This document shows, piece after piece, positions 1-6,910 of a DNA stretch of 15,951 nt. The stretch comes from CAZONU01 sp965370045 (GTDB lineage Bacteria; Planctomycetota; SZUA-567; JAKLDR01), in the NCBI GenBank assembly GCA_965370045.1, contig CBDUSI010000104.1:1-15951 (forward strand), read 5' to 3'. The position numbers and the translations under genes are program-made. The notes under the pieces were generated by a model that searched no databases, was not told the origin of the DNA, and saw only the letters and a list, made by a program, of their open reading frames with translations. Numbering within the stretch: the stretch's first letter is position 1; each line of letters begins with the position of its first letter.

Positions 1-47
1 TGGCATACTTCCTTTATCGGCAATTCGTTACACATACTTAAATTGCT

Positions 48-827
48 CTAGCGTCCCTCTTCGAGCCTGTCGCCCAGCCGGGGATCGAGCTCCGGGACGG
101 CCAGCATCTTCTCGCGGGTGCGGTTGTAGTCGTACTCCACGCGGCGGTAGACCACCTTCTCCCCGTCGAAGACCACGTAGCAGGCCCGGCGGTCCTCGTC
201 GCGGGGCTGGCCGGCGGAGCCCACGTTGATGATGGCCTTCATGCCCGGGTCGACCGCGAAGGTCTCGTCGTGGAGTTCGACGGGGTTGGTCCACCCGTAC
301 TTCTCGGTGATGATTCCCGGGCGGTGGGTGTGACCCACGAAGCAGGGCCCGGAGAGCGCCTCGAATATCTTGACGATCTTGTCGGAGGGCCCGAAGCCCA
401 GGTCCACGGTGTCGCCCTCCTCGATGTACTCCATCACCGGGTCGCGGGGCGAGCCGTGGACGTAGAGCACCCCGCTCTCTTCGTGGCGGTGAGGCAGGTT
501 GGTCAGGAACTCCCAGCGGTCGCGGGTGGAGGGCAGCGCGAAGATGCCGGGCTTGAGCTGGCGGCGCGTCCAGTCGATGGCCTCGCGGGCGTAGCGGTTG
601 AAGCCGAAAGCGACTCCGGCCACCGCGGCGTCGTGGTTGCCGCAGAGCGCCACCCGGCAGCGGGCGCGGACCACCTCGGCGCACTCGCAGGGGTCCGGTC
701 CGTAGCCGACGATGTCCCCCAGGCAGACGATGTCTGAAATCTCCTGCGCGGCGATGTCCCCCAGGACGGCCATGAGCGCCTCGAGGTTCGCGTGGATGTC
801 GGAGATTATTGCCTGGGGATATGGCAC
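48..827 (-). CDS. Metallophosphoesterase, calcineurin-like, second of a tandem pair
   Basis: A 259-residue cytoplasmic phosphoesterase of the small calcineurin-like (Metallophos_2 / YfcE-like) group. The dimetal site is visible in order: SDIHAN (Asp10, His12), CLGDIVGYGPDP, CGNHDA, VHGSPRDP and VGHTHRPG, followed by the conserved INVGSAGQPRD strand. The substrate cannot be read from sequence; relatives cleave phosphodiesters or phosphomonoesters. I chose the GTG at 825-827 because it follows an AGGTAGG ribosome-binding site at good spacing and puts the first metal motif close to the N-terminus. A longer frame to 881 would overlap the upstream gene and add residues with no family match. It lies 7 bp after its paralogue (835-1587), shares the whole motif set and a similar C-terminal GDRL..GR ending, and is surely co-transcribed with it. 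Family call firm, substrate unknown. Confidence 0.9.
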   Translation of the reverse strand: MPYPQAIISDIHANLEALMAVLGDIAAQEISDIVCLGDIVGYGPDPCECAEVVRARCRVALCGNHDAAVAGVAFGFNRYAREAIDWTRRQLKPGIFALPSTRDRWEFLTNLPHRHEESGVLYVHGSPRDPVMEYIEEGDTVDLGFGPSDKIVKIFEALSGPCFVGHTHRPGIITEKYGWTNPVELHDETFAVDPGMKAIINVGSAGQPRDEDRRACYVVFDGEKVVYRRVEYDYNRTREKMLAVPELDPRLGDRLEEGR

Positions 828-834
828 GGTGCGC

Positions 835-1587
835 CTACCTCCCCTTGCGCAGCCGGTCCCCGAAGAAGTTGTCGAGCTCACTGATGGCGTAGATCTTGCG
901 GACGGTCTTCTCCACGTCGTACTCCACGCGCCGGAAGACCACGGTGTCCACGTCGAAGGTCACGTAGCAGGCCAGGGGGTTGCTGTCGCGGGGCTGGCCC
1001 ACCGAGCCCACGTTGATCAGCACCTTCTCCTCGCCGAGGATGTAGATGTCCATCATCTCCGAGGGGTGGGTGAAGCCGTCGGGGGCGAAGACCCCGGGGA
1101 TGTGGCTGTGGCCGATGAAGTAGATGGCCTCGGTGTGCTCGAAGATGGCGCCCATCTTGGCCTTGTCCTGGGCGTCGCGCGGGGTGATGTACTCGCGGAT
1201 GGGGTTGCGCGGCGAGCCGTGCACGTACTGGATGCCCTCGATGTTCGCCTTGATCTTGAAGTCGGAGATGAGCTGCTTGCGGGCCTCGCGGACGGTCTCG
1301 GGTTCGTTGGGGTCGCTCAGCACCTGGTTGCGGGTCCAGTCGATGGCCCGGCGGGCGCGGAGGTTGAACTGCTCGGCGGTCTCGGGGTGCAGCGTGGCGT
1401 GCTCGTGGTTGCCCATTATCAGGGTGTCCACGCTCCTGGTGCGCTCCAGGCACTCGCGAGGGTCGGGACCGTAGCCGATGATGTCGCCCAGGCAGACGAT
1501 TTCCTTGATGCCTTTGGCCTCAATGTCCGCGAGCACCGCTTCGAGGGCTTCGAGGTTTCCGTGAATGTCAGAGAGGACCGCTTTCAT
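835..1587 (-). CDS. Metallophosphoesterase, calcineurin-like, first of a tandem pair
   Basis: A 250-residue phosphoesterase of the same subfamily as its downstream neighbour. Metal-binding motifs: SDIHGN (Asp7, His9), CLGDIIGYGPDP (Asp35), MGNHEH (Asn60, His61), VHGSPRNP (His123) and IGHSHIPG (His160, His162), then INVGSVGQPRD. The third motif reads GNHEH where the neighbour has the usual GNHD. I chose the ATG at 1585-1587 because MKAVLSDIHG begins exactly where this family begins; the frame stays open to 1809, but the extra 74 residues run across the promoter and match nothing. The ribosome-binding site is a weak G-rich stretch. The protein has no signal peptide, so it is cytoplasmic. The pair probably arose by local duplication; the two may form a heteromer or have different substrates (inference). 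Confidence 0.9.
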   Translation of the reverse strand: MKAVLSDIHGNLEALEAVLADIEAKGIKEIVCLGDIIGYGPDPRECLERTRSVDTLIMGNHEHATLHPETAEQFNLRARRAIDWTRNQVLSDPNEPETVREARKQLISDFKIKANIEGIQYVHGSPRNPIREYITPRDAQDKAKMGAIFEHTEAIYFIGHSHIPGVFAPDGFTHPSEMMDIYILGEEKVLINVGSVGQPRDSNPLACYVTFDVDTVVFRRVEYDVEKTVRKIYAISELDNFFGDRLRKGR

Positions 1588-1648
1588 CCGGGCGCAGAAC
1601 CCCCCCGCCGCGAGCGTCCGCGGCGCGCTGAACACCGATGTTCGGAGT

Positions 1649-1677
1649 ATTAAACCGCACCCCGCGCCCAACGTCAA
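1649..1677 (-). promoter_or_regulatory. Sigma-70-type promoter for the metallophosphoesterase pair
   Basis: On the minus strand, TTGACG (1672-1677) and TTTAAT (1649-1654) are separated by 17 bp. That is five of six consensus bases in each box at ideal spacing. Transcription would start near 1642, leaving a leader of about 55 nt before the ATG at 1587. The remainder of the 1588-1830 gap shows no gene. Confidence 0.6.
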
Positions 1678-1830
1678 GTTCAAATGAAAGGGGCGGAGGG
1701 CGCGGGGGGCCGCCCGTCGCAGTGGTCGGAAACGTCCTGTTTGGCGTACATCGGCAGGCAGCGGCAGTATACTTCCAGGCTCAGCGCGCCCAGCACCGTA
1801 CAGACACACCCTCCGAACGCCGCCCGTAAC

Positions 1831-2871
1831 CTACACGAACAGGCAGGCGTCGCCGTAGCTGTAGAAGCGGTATCCCTCGCGGACCGCCTGGCGGTAGGCC
1901 TCCAGGACCAGCTCGCGGCCGGCGAAGGCGGCGACGAGCATGAGCAGCGTGGAGCGCGGCAGGTGGAAGTTGGTGAGCAGCCCGTCGGTGGCTCTCAATT
2001 CATACGGCGGGCGGATGAAGATATCCGTCCAGCCCTCTTCCGGCCGGAGCTCGCCGTCGGGCGTTGCCGCGCTCTCCAGGACGCGGACGACGGTGGTGCC
2101 CACCGCGACCAGGCGGCCGCCGGCGGCGCGCGCCCGGTTCATGCGCCGGGCGCTCTCTTCGCCGAGCCGGTACCACTCCGCGTGCATGCGGTGGTCCTCG
2201 ACGCGCTCGGCCTTCACCGGGCGGAAGGTGCCGGGGCCGACGTGCAGGGTCAGCTGTGCGCGTCCCACGCCCCGCGCCTCCAGGCGTTCAAAGACCTCCG
2301 GCGTGAAGTGCAGCCCCGCGGTGGGCGCGGCCACCGCGCCGCGCTCGGCGGCGTAGATCGTCTGGTAGCGCTCGCGGTCGAGCGCGTCGAGATCGCGGTC
2401 CTCGCGCCGGATGTAGGGCGGCAGGGGCACCTCGCCGTTCTTGCTGAGAAAGCCGTGAAGGTCGACGTCCTCGGGCAGGCCCAGGAGGTCGACGCCCTCG
2501 CCGCGGCGCTCGATGACCCGGGCGCGCAGCTCGCCGCCGGCCAGGACCAGCTCGTCGCCGGGCGCCAGCTTGCCGCCCGAGCGGGTCAGGGCCAGCCACC
2601 TGCCGGGCGCTTCCTCGCGCAGGAAGAGCGCCTCGACCTTGCCACCGGTCGCCGCGCGCAGGCCGCGCAGCCTGGCCGGGTAGACCCGGGTGTCGTTGAG
2701 CGCCAGCAAGTCCCCCGCGTTCAGGAGCTCGGGCAGGTCGCCGAACGCGCGGTGGCTGATGCGACCGCCGGCGCGCTCGACGACCAGCAGCCGCGAGCCG
2801 TCGCGCCGCTCGGCGGGCAGTTGGGCGATCAGCTCGGGGGGCAGATGGTAGTCGAACTCGGAGGCGAGCAA
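1831..2871 (-). CDS. queA: S-adenosylmethionine:tRNA ribosyltransferase-isomerase QueA
   Basis: A 346-residue enzyme of queuosine synthesis. It transfers the ribosyl part of S-adenosylmethionine to 7-aminomethyl-7-deazaguanine in the tRNA anticodon wobble position, giving epoxyqueuosine. Family signatures run the full length: FDYHLPPELIAQLPAERRD at the N-terminus, LLALNDTRVYPARLRG (residues 55-70), VAAPTAGLHFTPEVFE (180-195), LHVGPGTFRPVK (209-220), VEDHRMHAEWY (224-234), GTTVVRVLES (258-267) and GLLTNFHLPRSTLLMLVAAFAG (297-318). The length is normal and no key segment is missing. The start at 2871 gives the typical family N-terminus. It lies 25 bp downstream of the HDOD gene on the same strand and is probably read from that gene's promoter. 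No other queuosine gene and no preQ1-type leader is visible here. Confidence 0.97.
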   Translation of the reverse strand: MLASEFDYHLPPELIAQLPAERRDGSRLLVVERAGGRISHRAFGDLPELLNAGDLLALNDTRVYPARLRGLRAATGGKVEALFLREEAPGRWLALTRSGGKLAPGDELVLAGGELRARVIERRGEGVDLLGLPEDVDLHGFLSKNGEVPLPPYIRREDRDLDALDRERYQTIYAAERGAVAAPTAGLHFTPEVFERLEARGVGRAQLTLHVGPGTFRPVKAERVEDHRMHAEWYRLGEESARRMNRARAAGGRLVAVGTTVVRVLESAATPDGELRPEEGWTDIFIRPPYELRATDGLLTNFHLPRSTLLMLVAAFAGRELVLEAYRQAVREGYRFYSYGDACLFV

Positions 2872-2896
2872 GGGGGGAGGGGGAGCCGCGGCGCGG

Positions 2897-3763
2897 TCAG
2901 GCGCCCGCGGCCAGGGAGAGGAAGGCGCCGGTGCGGGAGAGCTCCTCGTTGACGGCCTCGACCAGCTTGGGCAGGTCCTCCTTCTGGAGGGAGAGGGCCG
3001 CCCAGGCCTCGGGGTCCATCACCGGCTGGTTGAAGTTGCCGCTGGCGCCCACCGAGCGCTTCTGGCAGATGAAGTTGCTGAAGCGGCAGATGGCCGCCAG
3101 GCTCCTGGCGGCGTGGTCCTCGACGGCGCCCACGTTGTGGTGGTGGCGGATGGCCTCGGTCAGCTCCGAGGAGAGCTTCCACTGCTCGGCGACCCAGGCG
3201 CCGATCTCCGCGTGGTTGGTATCCTGGAGGATATCGCTCTCGGCCTCGAAGAAGGTAATGCCCTTGGACTTGGCGTTGTTGACGATCAGGTCGAACTCCT
3301 GGGGAGCGTACTGGTCGAGGACCAGCTTGCCGATGTCGTGGAGCAGGCCGGCCACGAAGGAGGCCTCCTCGTCGACGCCCGGCTCGCGGTGGCCCACCAT
3401 GCGTGAGACGCAGCCGGTGGCGATGGAGTGGGTCCAGAACTCCTCGCGGCTGAAGGCCATGTCGCGGCTGGCGTCGAACATGTCGAAGACCGAGGCGGAG
3501 ATGGCCAGGCTCTTGACCGTGCTGAAGCCCAGGATGACGATGGCCTGGCGCACGGAGTTGACCTTGTTGGGCAGGCCGTAGTAGGCGGAGTTGACCAGCT
3601 TCAATATCTTGCCGACCAGCGAGGGGTCCTTCTCCATGACCTTGTTGATGTCCTCGGCGGAGGAGTCCGGGCTGTCGATCAGCGAGAGGATGACGGTGAC
3701 CACCTGCGGCAGGGTGGGCAACTCGGAGATATGCCTGACGATGCTGCGGAGGTCTTTAGCCAT
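2897..3763 (-). CDS. HDOD domain protein
   Basis: A 288-residue soluble protein that is almost entirely one HDOD domain, a signalling-associated relative of HD phosphohydrolases. The N-terminal helices carry ISELPTLPQVV (residues 12-22), KDPSLVGKILKLVNSAYYG (45-63) and VRQAIVILGF (71-80). The HD-like core has FVAGLLHDIGKLVL (136-149), with an intact His142-Asp143 pair, then NHAEIGAWVAEQW (183-195) and the histidine run at 207-209. HDOD domains usually act in signal relay, often next to receiver or GGDEF domains. Here the domain stands alone, so its partner lies elsewhere. Enzymatic activity cannot be claimed, although more HD residues survive than I would demand for a purely regulatory domain. 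It is the first gene of a two-gene unit with queA, probably a chance pairing. Confidence 0.92.
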   Translation of the reverse strand: MAKDLRSIVRHISELPTLPQVVTVILSLIDSPDSSAEDINKVMEKDPSLVGKILKLVNSAYYGLPNKVNSVRQAIVILGFSTVKSLAISASVFDMFDASRDMAFSREEFWTHSIATGCVSRMVGHREPGVDEEASFVAGLLHDIGKLVLDQYAPQEFDLIVNNAKSKGITFFEAESDILQDTNHAEIGAWVAEQWKLSSELTEAIRHHHNVGAVEDHAARSLAAICRFSNFICQKRSVGASGNFNQPVMDPEAWAALSLQKEDLPKLVEAVNEELSRTGAFLSLAAGA

Positions 3764-3805
3764 GCGAAAGCGCCCGCCCGTCCCCTAAAGTTGGCTTGCA
3801 GGGCA

Positions 3806-3833
3806 ATTCTAGAGGGGCAGTCCGGGCAGTCAA
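3806..3833 (-). promoter_or_regulatory. Sigma-70-type promoter upstream of the HDOD gene
   Basis: On the minus strand, TTGACT (3828-3833) and TAGAAT (3806-3811) are separated by 16 bp, with five of six consensus bases in each box. The predicted start is near 3799, giving a leader of about 36 nt before the ATG at 3763. It should drive the HDOD gene and queA. Confidence 0.55.
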
Positions 3834-3861
3834 GCGGCATTCGCGGGGCGAGGAAAGCAGG

Positions 3862-4764
3862 TCAACGGCTCTTGGCGGCGTCGTTCTTCTTCTCCCCGGC
3901 GCGGATCTTTTTCAGAGCCTCGCGGGCGAAGTGTTTCACTTGGTTACTTGGATCATTGAGCATTGGCTCTATCATCTTGATGGCTCGGGGATCATTGATC
4001 TTCCCCAGCGCCATGACGGCTTCCTGCCGCACCCAATCGCGTTTGTCCCCCAGAGCTGCCTTCAGGGCTTCGAGGGCGCGAATGTCCCCAAGCTTGCCCA
4101 GCGAAGCTGCCGCGTAGGTGCGCGTCAATTCGTCCTCGTCCTGCAATGCGGCAGCGAGAGGATCAGCGGCGCGGGGATCGTTGATGCCGCCGAGCGCCGC
4201 GGCCGCTATCTGGCGCATGAGTGCTTGCTTGTCCTTCAAGGTCGCTATAAGAGGCCCTGCCGCCCGCAGATCTCCGATGCTCCCCAATGACCTTGCCGCC
4301 GCCCAGCGCGTGGTACTGTCGGAATCTTCCTGCATCGTAATGATCAGCGCGCCGACGACGTCGGGGTTTCTGACCTTTCCGAATTCGCTGAGCGCACAAG
4401 CGGCGTAGCAACGGTTATCCCTCTCGCCGTCGGAGAGGAACCGGACCAGTTCGGGAACGGCCTCTTCCCCGCAGGCGGCCAGCATCGTGAAGGCCATGGA
4501 GCGGTGGACCTCCGGCCGGTCCGGGAGGCGCAGGTACAAAGAGATGCGGCGCACGGCCTCTTCATGGCTGCCCAAGGGCTCCATCATCTCCCGGACCCTT
4601 TTCCTGCTGATACCCCCGTCTAGGGCGGCAACATGGCAACGTGCTGCCAGCCTTCGGACCTGCCAGAAAGGTACGCCAACGGCGCCGATGAACCACGCCA
4701 GACCGAGCACGGCGAACATCCCCACCGTCCAGCCGATGATCGCTCGGCGTGAGAGGCCACCCAT
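3862..4764 (-). CDS. Membrane-anchored HEAT-repeat protein
   Basis: A 300-residue protein with one N-terminal transmembrane helix (about residues 9-33) after MGGLSRR, then a run of HEAT (PBS-lyase type) repeats from about residue 70 to the end. The repeats recur every 30-34 residues with phrases such as RWAAARSLGSIGDLRAAGPL, RTYAAASLGKLGDIRALEAL and RQEAVMALGKINDPRAIKMI. The tail is strongly basic. Such repeats form a curved protein-binding scaffold; the partner is unknown. The start is uncertain. The ATG at 4762-4764 lacks a ribosome-binding site, and its A and T come from the edge of an inserted palindromic element. A TTG at 4843-4845, on the other side of that element, has a purine-rich AGGGG sequence 8 nt upstream and an open frame through the element, which would add 27 residues. 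The C-terminal EALKKI ending recurs in the HEAT genes at 14938 and 15878. Confidence 0.82.
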   Translation of the reverse strand: MGGLSRRAIIGWTVGMFAVLGLAWFIGAVGVPFWQVRRLAARCHVAALDGGISRKRVREMMEPLGSHEEAVRRISLYLRLPDRPEVHRSMAFTMLAACGEEAVPELVRFLSDGERDNRCYAACALSEFGKVRNPDVVGALIITMQEDSDSTTRWAAARSLGSIGDLRAAGPLIATLKDKQALMRQIAAAALGGINDPRAADPLAAALQDEDELTRTYAAASLGKLGDIRALEALKAALGDKRDWVRQEAVMALGKINDPRAIKMIEPMLNDPSNQVKHFAREALKKIRAGEKKNDAAKSR

Positions 4765-4856
4765 TTCGGATTTCGGATTTGGGATTTCGGAACCGCTCAA
4801 GTCCCCGCCCCCTTCATTCCGCAATCCGCAATCCCCAATCCGCAATCAGGCCACCC
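4754..4856. mobile_element. Palindromic heptamer-repeat element (85 bp) with 9-bp target-site duplication
   Basis: The element proper is 4763-4847. Its left arm is four head-to-tail heptamers of the form ATTTCGG (4763-4790). Its right arm is heptamers of the form ATCCGCA (about 4817-4844). The two 30-nt arms (4763-4792 and 4817-4846) are imperfect inverted repeats: aligning one to the reverse complement of the other leaves 6 mismatches, one at the fourth base of each heptamer plus two more. A 24-nt loop separates them. The sequence AGGCCACCC stands immediately outside both ends (4754-4762 and 4848-4856), an exact 9-bp direct repeat as expected from transposition. There is no coding capacity for a transposase, so the element would be non-autonomous. 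It lies at the 5' end of the HEAT gene and supplies part of its start region. Confidence 0.75.
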
Positions 4857-4954
4857 CTCTCCCCAAAATAGGACGCTCAAGCGCCCACTCCGTCCTTCAT
4901 ATCTGCTCCTCTCCCGCGCCGCATCGCGACTTCCCGGCTTTCTCGCCGACTATC

Positions 4955-4983
4955 TTGACTTTCGGCCCGTCTATGTGTATAGT
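4955..4983 (+). promoter_or_regulatory. Sigma-70-type promoter upstream of the PPIase gene
   Basis: TTGACT (4955-4960) and TATAGT (4978-4983) are separated by exactly 17 bp, with five of six consensus bases in each box. Transcription would begin near 4990, leaving about 40 nt before the ATG at 5029. It probably drives the genes from 5029 to at least 7651. Confidence 0.65.
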
Positions 4984-5028
4984 AGATAGGAGCGCCGTTT
5001 GGCGCAAGCGTTTACGGGAGAATGCGTT

Positions 5029-6402
5029 ATGAGTTTCCCCGGGATTGCCAACCTGGTCCTGGCGACCCTCCTGGCCGCCGCCGCCCCGCCGGAGGGCCCC
5101 GATGCGGGCGTAATCTGCACGGTCAACGACGAGCCCCTCCGGCTCAGCGACTTGGAAGACGCCCTGTTCCTCGACGACTACGCGCTGGTCAAGAAGAACG
5201 TGATGCCCATCCTGGTCAAGGAGCGCGTCGTCCGCCAGGTGATCAGCGACAAGGGGATCACCGTCAAGGCCGCGGCCGTCGACGGCTACATGAAGGACCT
5301 CGACGTCCAGTTCCGCAGAAGCGAGAAGATGAGCCTGGCCCGCTACCTCAAGGCCAACAGCATGGACGAGGGCTTCTTCAGGCGCAAGCTGGAGACCACC
5401 CTGGGGCTCTACTACCTGGTCGGCGGCAAGGGGCGGCCCTCGGTGGGCATGAGCGACCCGGCGATGCGCGCGACCATGAACGCGCGGCTCGCGCAGCTGG
5501 CCGCCAAGGCCAGGATCCAGGTGGACCTCGCCAAGCTGCCCCCCGGGGTGGCCGCGGTGATAAACGGCGAGAAGATCAGCGCCGCCGAGGCCGGGCGCGT
5601 CGCGCGCATGAGCTTCACGCTCAAGCACAAGAAACTGCGGCTGCTGGGGCTGCAGCGCTTCGTGGCGGTCCGCCAGGAACTCCGCCGCCGGGGGCTGAAG
5701 TTCGCCCCGGCGGACCTCGACTACCAGGTCAAGCTGGCCTCCGCGCAGCAGCGGGCCGAGGTGGACGGCACCAAGTTTTCCATGGCGGAGATCCTCCTCC
5801 GCCTGGGCCGGGACATCAAGCTGCTCAAGCGGCAGTACGGCTTCCGCCGGGTGGCCATGCTCTCGCGGATGGTCAAGGACGGGGTCACCGAGAAGGAGCT
5901 GCGCGCCGCCTTCGAGAAGGACCCCGCGACCTTCGGACACGGGGTGCCCAAGGCCAGCCACATCCTGATCATGACCGTGGACGAGAAGCGCCGGCCGCTC
6001 TCGGCGCGCGCGCGGCGCAAGGCCAAGAGCCTGGCCCGCAAGCTCCACCAGAAGCTCACCGGCAGGCCCAGGTACGACTTCGCCAGGCTGGCGGGCGAGA
6101 GCAGCCAGGACAAGCTCACCAAGGACGTGGGCGGCAACCTCGGTTACATATCACCCGCGCGCCGCAAGGGCGGCAAGGACGTGGTGGCCAACGCCGCCTA
6201 CCGCATGAAGGTCGGCGGGATCAGTCGCCCGGTGCTCGGCCGGGATGGCTGGCATATCGTCAGGGTCACCGAGATCAGCGAGATCACCTTCAAGGACGCC
6301 CGGCCAGTGGTCCTGGCCGCCGCGGTGCGCGCGCTCCGCAACGCCCTGGAGGCCAAGCTGCTCAAGGCCGCCAAGGTCAAGCGCGGGCCGGCCTGGTTCT
6401 GA
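5029..6402 (+). CDS. Parvulin-type peptidyl-prolyl isomerase, SurA/PrsA-like, exported
   Basis: A 457-residue protein expected to act outside the cytoplasm as a folding factor. MSFPGIANLVLATLLAAAAPPEG is a short signal-peptide-like segment. Two successive N-terminal segments each begin like a SurA-type chaperone domain: VICTVNDEPLRLSDLEDALF near residue 28, and VAAVINGEKISAAEAGRVAR near 180. Each is followed by about 100 residues of charged helices. A rotamase domain occupies roughly residues 303-415, with KASHILIMTVDEK, then FARLAGESSQDKLTKDVGGNLGYIS and the closing GWHIVRVTEI. The protein is rich in Lys and Arg, unusual for an E. coli-type SurA. I chose the ATG at 5029 because GGGAG lies 8 nt upstream; an in-frame codon at 4999 would lie only just after the promoter. 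The next gene follows after 25 bp. Confidence 0.88.
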   Translation: MSFPGIANLVLATLLAAAAPPEGPDAGVICTVNDEPLRLSDLEDALFLDDYALVKKNVMPILVKERVVRQVISDKGITVKAAAVDGYMKDLDVQFRRSEKMSLARYLKANSMDEGFFRRKLETTLGLYYLVGGKGRPSVGMSDPAMRATMNARLAQLAAKARIQVDLAKLPPGVAAVINGEKISAAEAGRVARMSFTLKHKKLRLLGLQRFVAVRQELRRRGLKFAPADLDYQVKLASAQQRAEVDGTKFSMAEILLRLGRDIKLLKRQYGFRRVAMLSRMVKDGVTEKELRAAFEKDPATFGHGVPKASHILIMTVDEKRRPLSARARRKAKSLARKLHQKLTGRPRYDFARLAGESSQDKLTKDVGGNLGYISPARRKGGKDVVANAAYRMKVGGISRPVLGRDGWHIVRVTEISEITFKDARPVVLAAAVRALRNALEAKLLKAAKVKRGPAWF

Positions 6403-6427
6403 ACGGCGCCGAAGGAGGGCAGCGGCC

Positions 6428-6874
6428 ATGGCGGAAGAATCCTCGACCCGAAAGAAGGTCATCGTCGTCATCGCAATCCTGGTGGCGCTCATCGCCCCGC
6501 TGGCCCTGCTCAGCAACTGGGGCCTGGCGTGGGTGGAGGGCAAGGCGCTGGCCGACGCCCCGGAGGACTGGGGCGCCTCCCTGCAGCTCAAGTGTGCAAC
6601 CGCCTACGGTCTGACCCTGCGCCCCGAGGAGCGCCGCGCGGCGCTGGAGACCTTCCTCAAGCACTGGCCCCAGCACCCCCGCCGCGGCTACGCCAAGTTC
6701 CAGATCGCGGTGATCATGGAGAAGGACCACGAGGTCTCCAAGCGCCAGGCCGCCGAGGCCTACGAGGAGTTTCTGTACCAGTATGCCAACGACCCGGTCT
6801 TCAAGATCCAGCCCGACGCCAAAGCCATGATTCAGGAGGCGCAGCGGGCCGTCAAGCGGTTGCCTCTCAACTAG
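6428..6874 (+). CDS. Small one-helix membrane protein with TPR-like character
   Basis: A 148-residue protein of unknown function. After the charged MAEESSTRKK comes one hydrophobic helix (residues 11-30), so the rest is probably periplasmic or tethered to the inner membrane. The remainder is helical, with two segments resembling tetratricopeptide repeats: ALETFLKHWPQHPRRGYAKF (72-91) and AAEAYEEFLYQYANDP (108-123). The pattern resembles a short piece of a YfgM- or BamD-like scaffold, but no specific family can be named. The start is set by AAGGAGG at 6412-6418. It lies between a folding factor and an endonuclease III relative, probably in one transcript. Coding is convincing; function is open. 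Confidence 0.8.
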   Translation: MAEESSTRKKVIVVIAILVALIAPLALLSNWGLAWVEGKALADAPEDWGASLQLKCATAYGLTLRPEERRAALETFLKHWPQHPRRGYAKFQIAVIMEKDHEVSKRQAAEAYEEFLYQYANDPVFKIQPDAKAMIQEAQRAVKRLPLN

Positions 6875-6892
6875 TCCGTTTTTCAGCGGACT
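6873..6892 (+). other. Small intergenic hairpin
   Basis: AGTCCG (6873-6878) and CGGACT (6887-6892) can form a 6-bp stem around the loop TTTTTCAG. It begins within the stop codon of the small membrane-protein gene. No U-tract follows, so it is more likely an mRNA-processing or attenuation stem than a full terminator, or it is chance. Confidence 0.25.
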
Positions 6893-6910
6893 GCCAGGGA
6901 AAGGATCTCC

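Noticed and set aside
20..46. Inverted repeat GCAATT/AATTGC after the phosphoesterase pair as a terminator
   Set aside because: The stem is only 6 bp and AT-rich, the loop is 15 nt and there is no U-tract in the direction of transcription.
1588..1809. N-terminal extension of the first metallophosphoesterase
   Set aside because: The extra 74 residues cover the predicted promoter and have no family counterpart; the normal family N-terminus starts at 1587.
1684..2952. Long plus-strand open frame opposite queA
   Set aside because: It is antisense to a full-length queA with all family motifs; its product is a low-complexity artefact of high G+C.
4763..4847. CRISPR-like short repeats
   Set aside because: The heptamers are contiguous with no spacers and form the arms of one palindrome.
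5022..6614. Long plus-strand open frame overlapping the PPIase and the next gene in another frame
   Set aside because: The product is Pro/Arg/Gly-rich shadow sequence; the overlapping frames carry recognisable domains and ribosome-binding sites.
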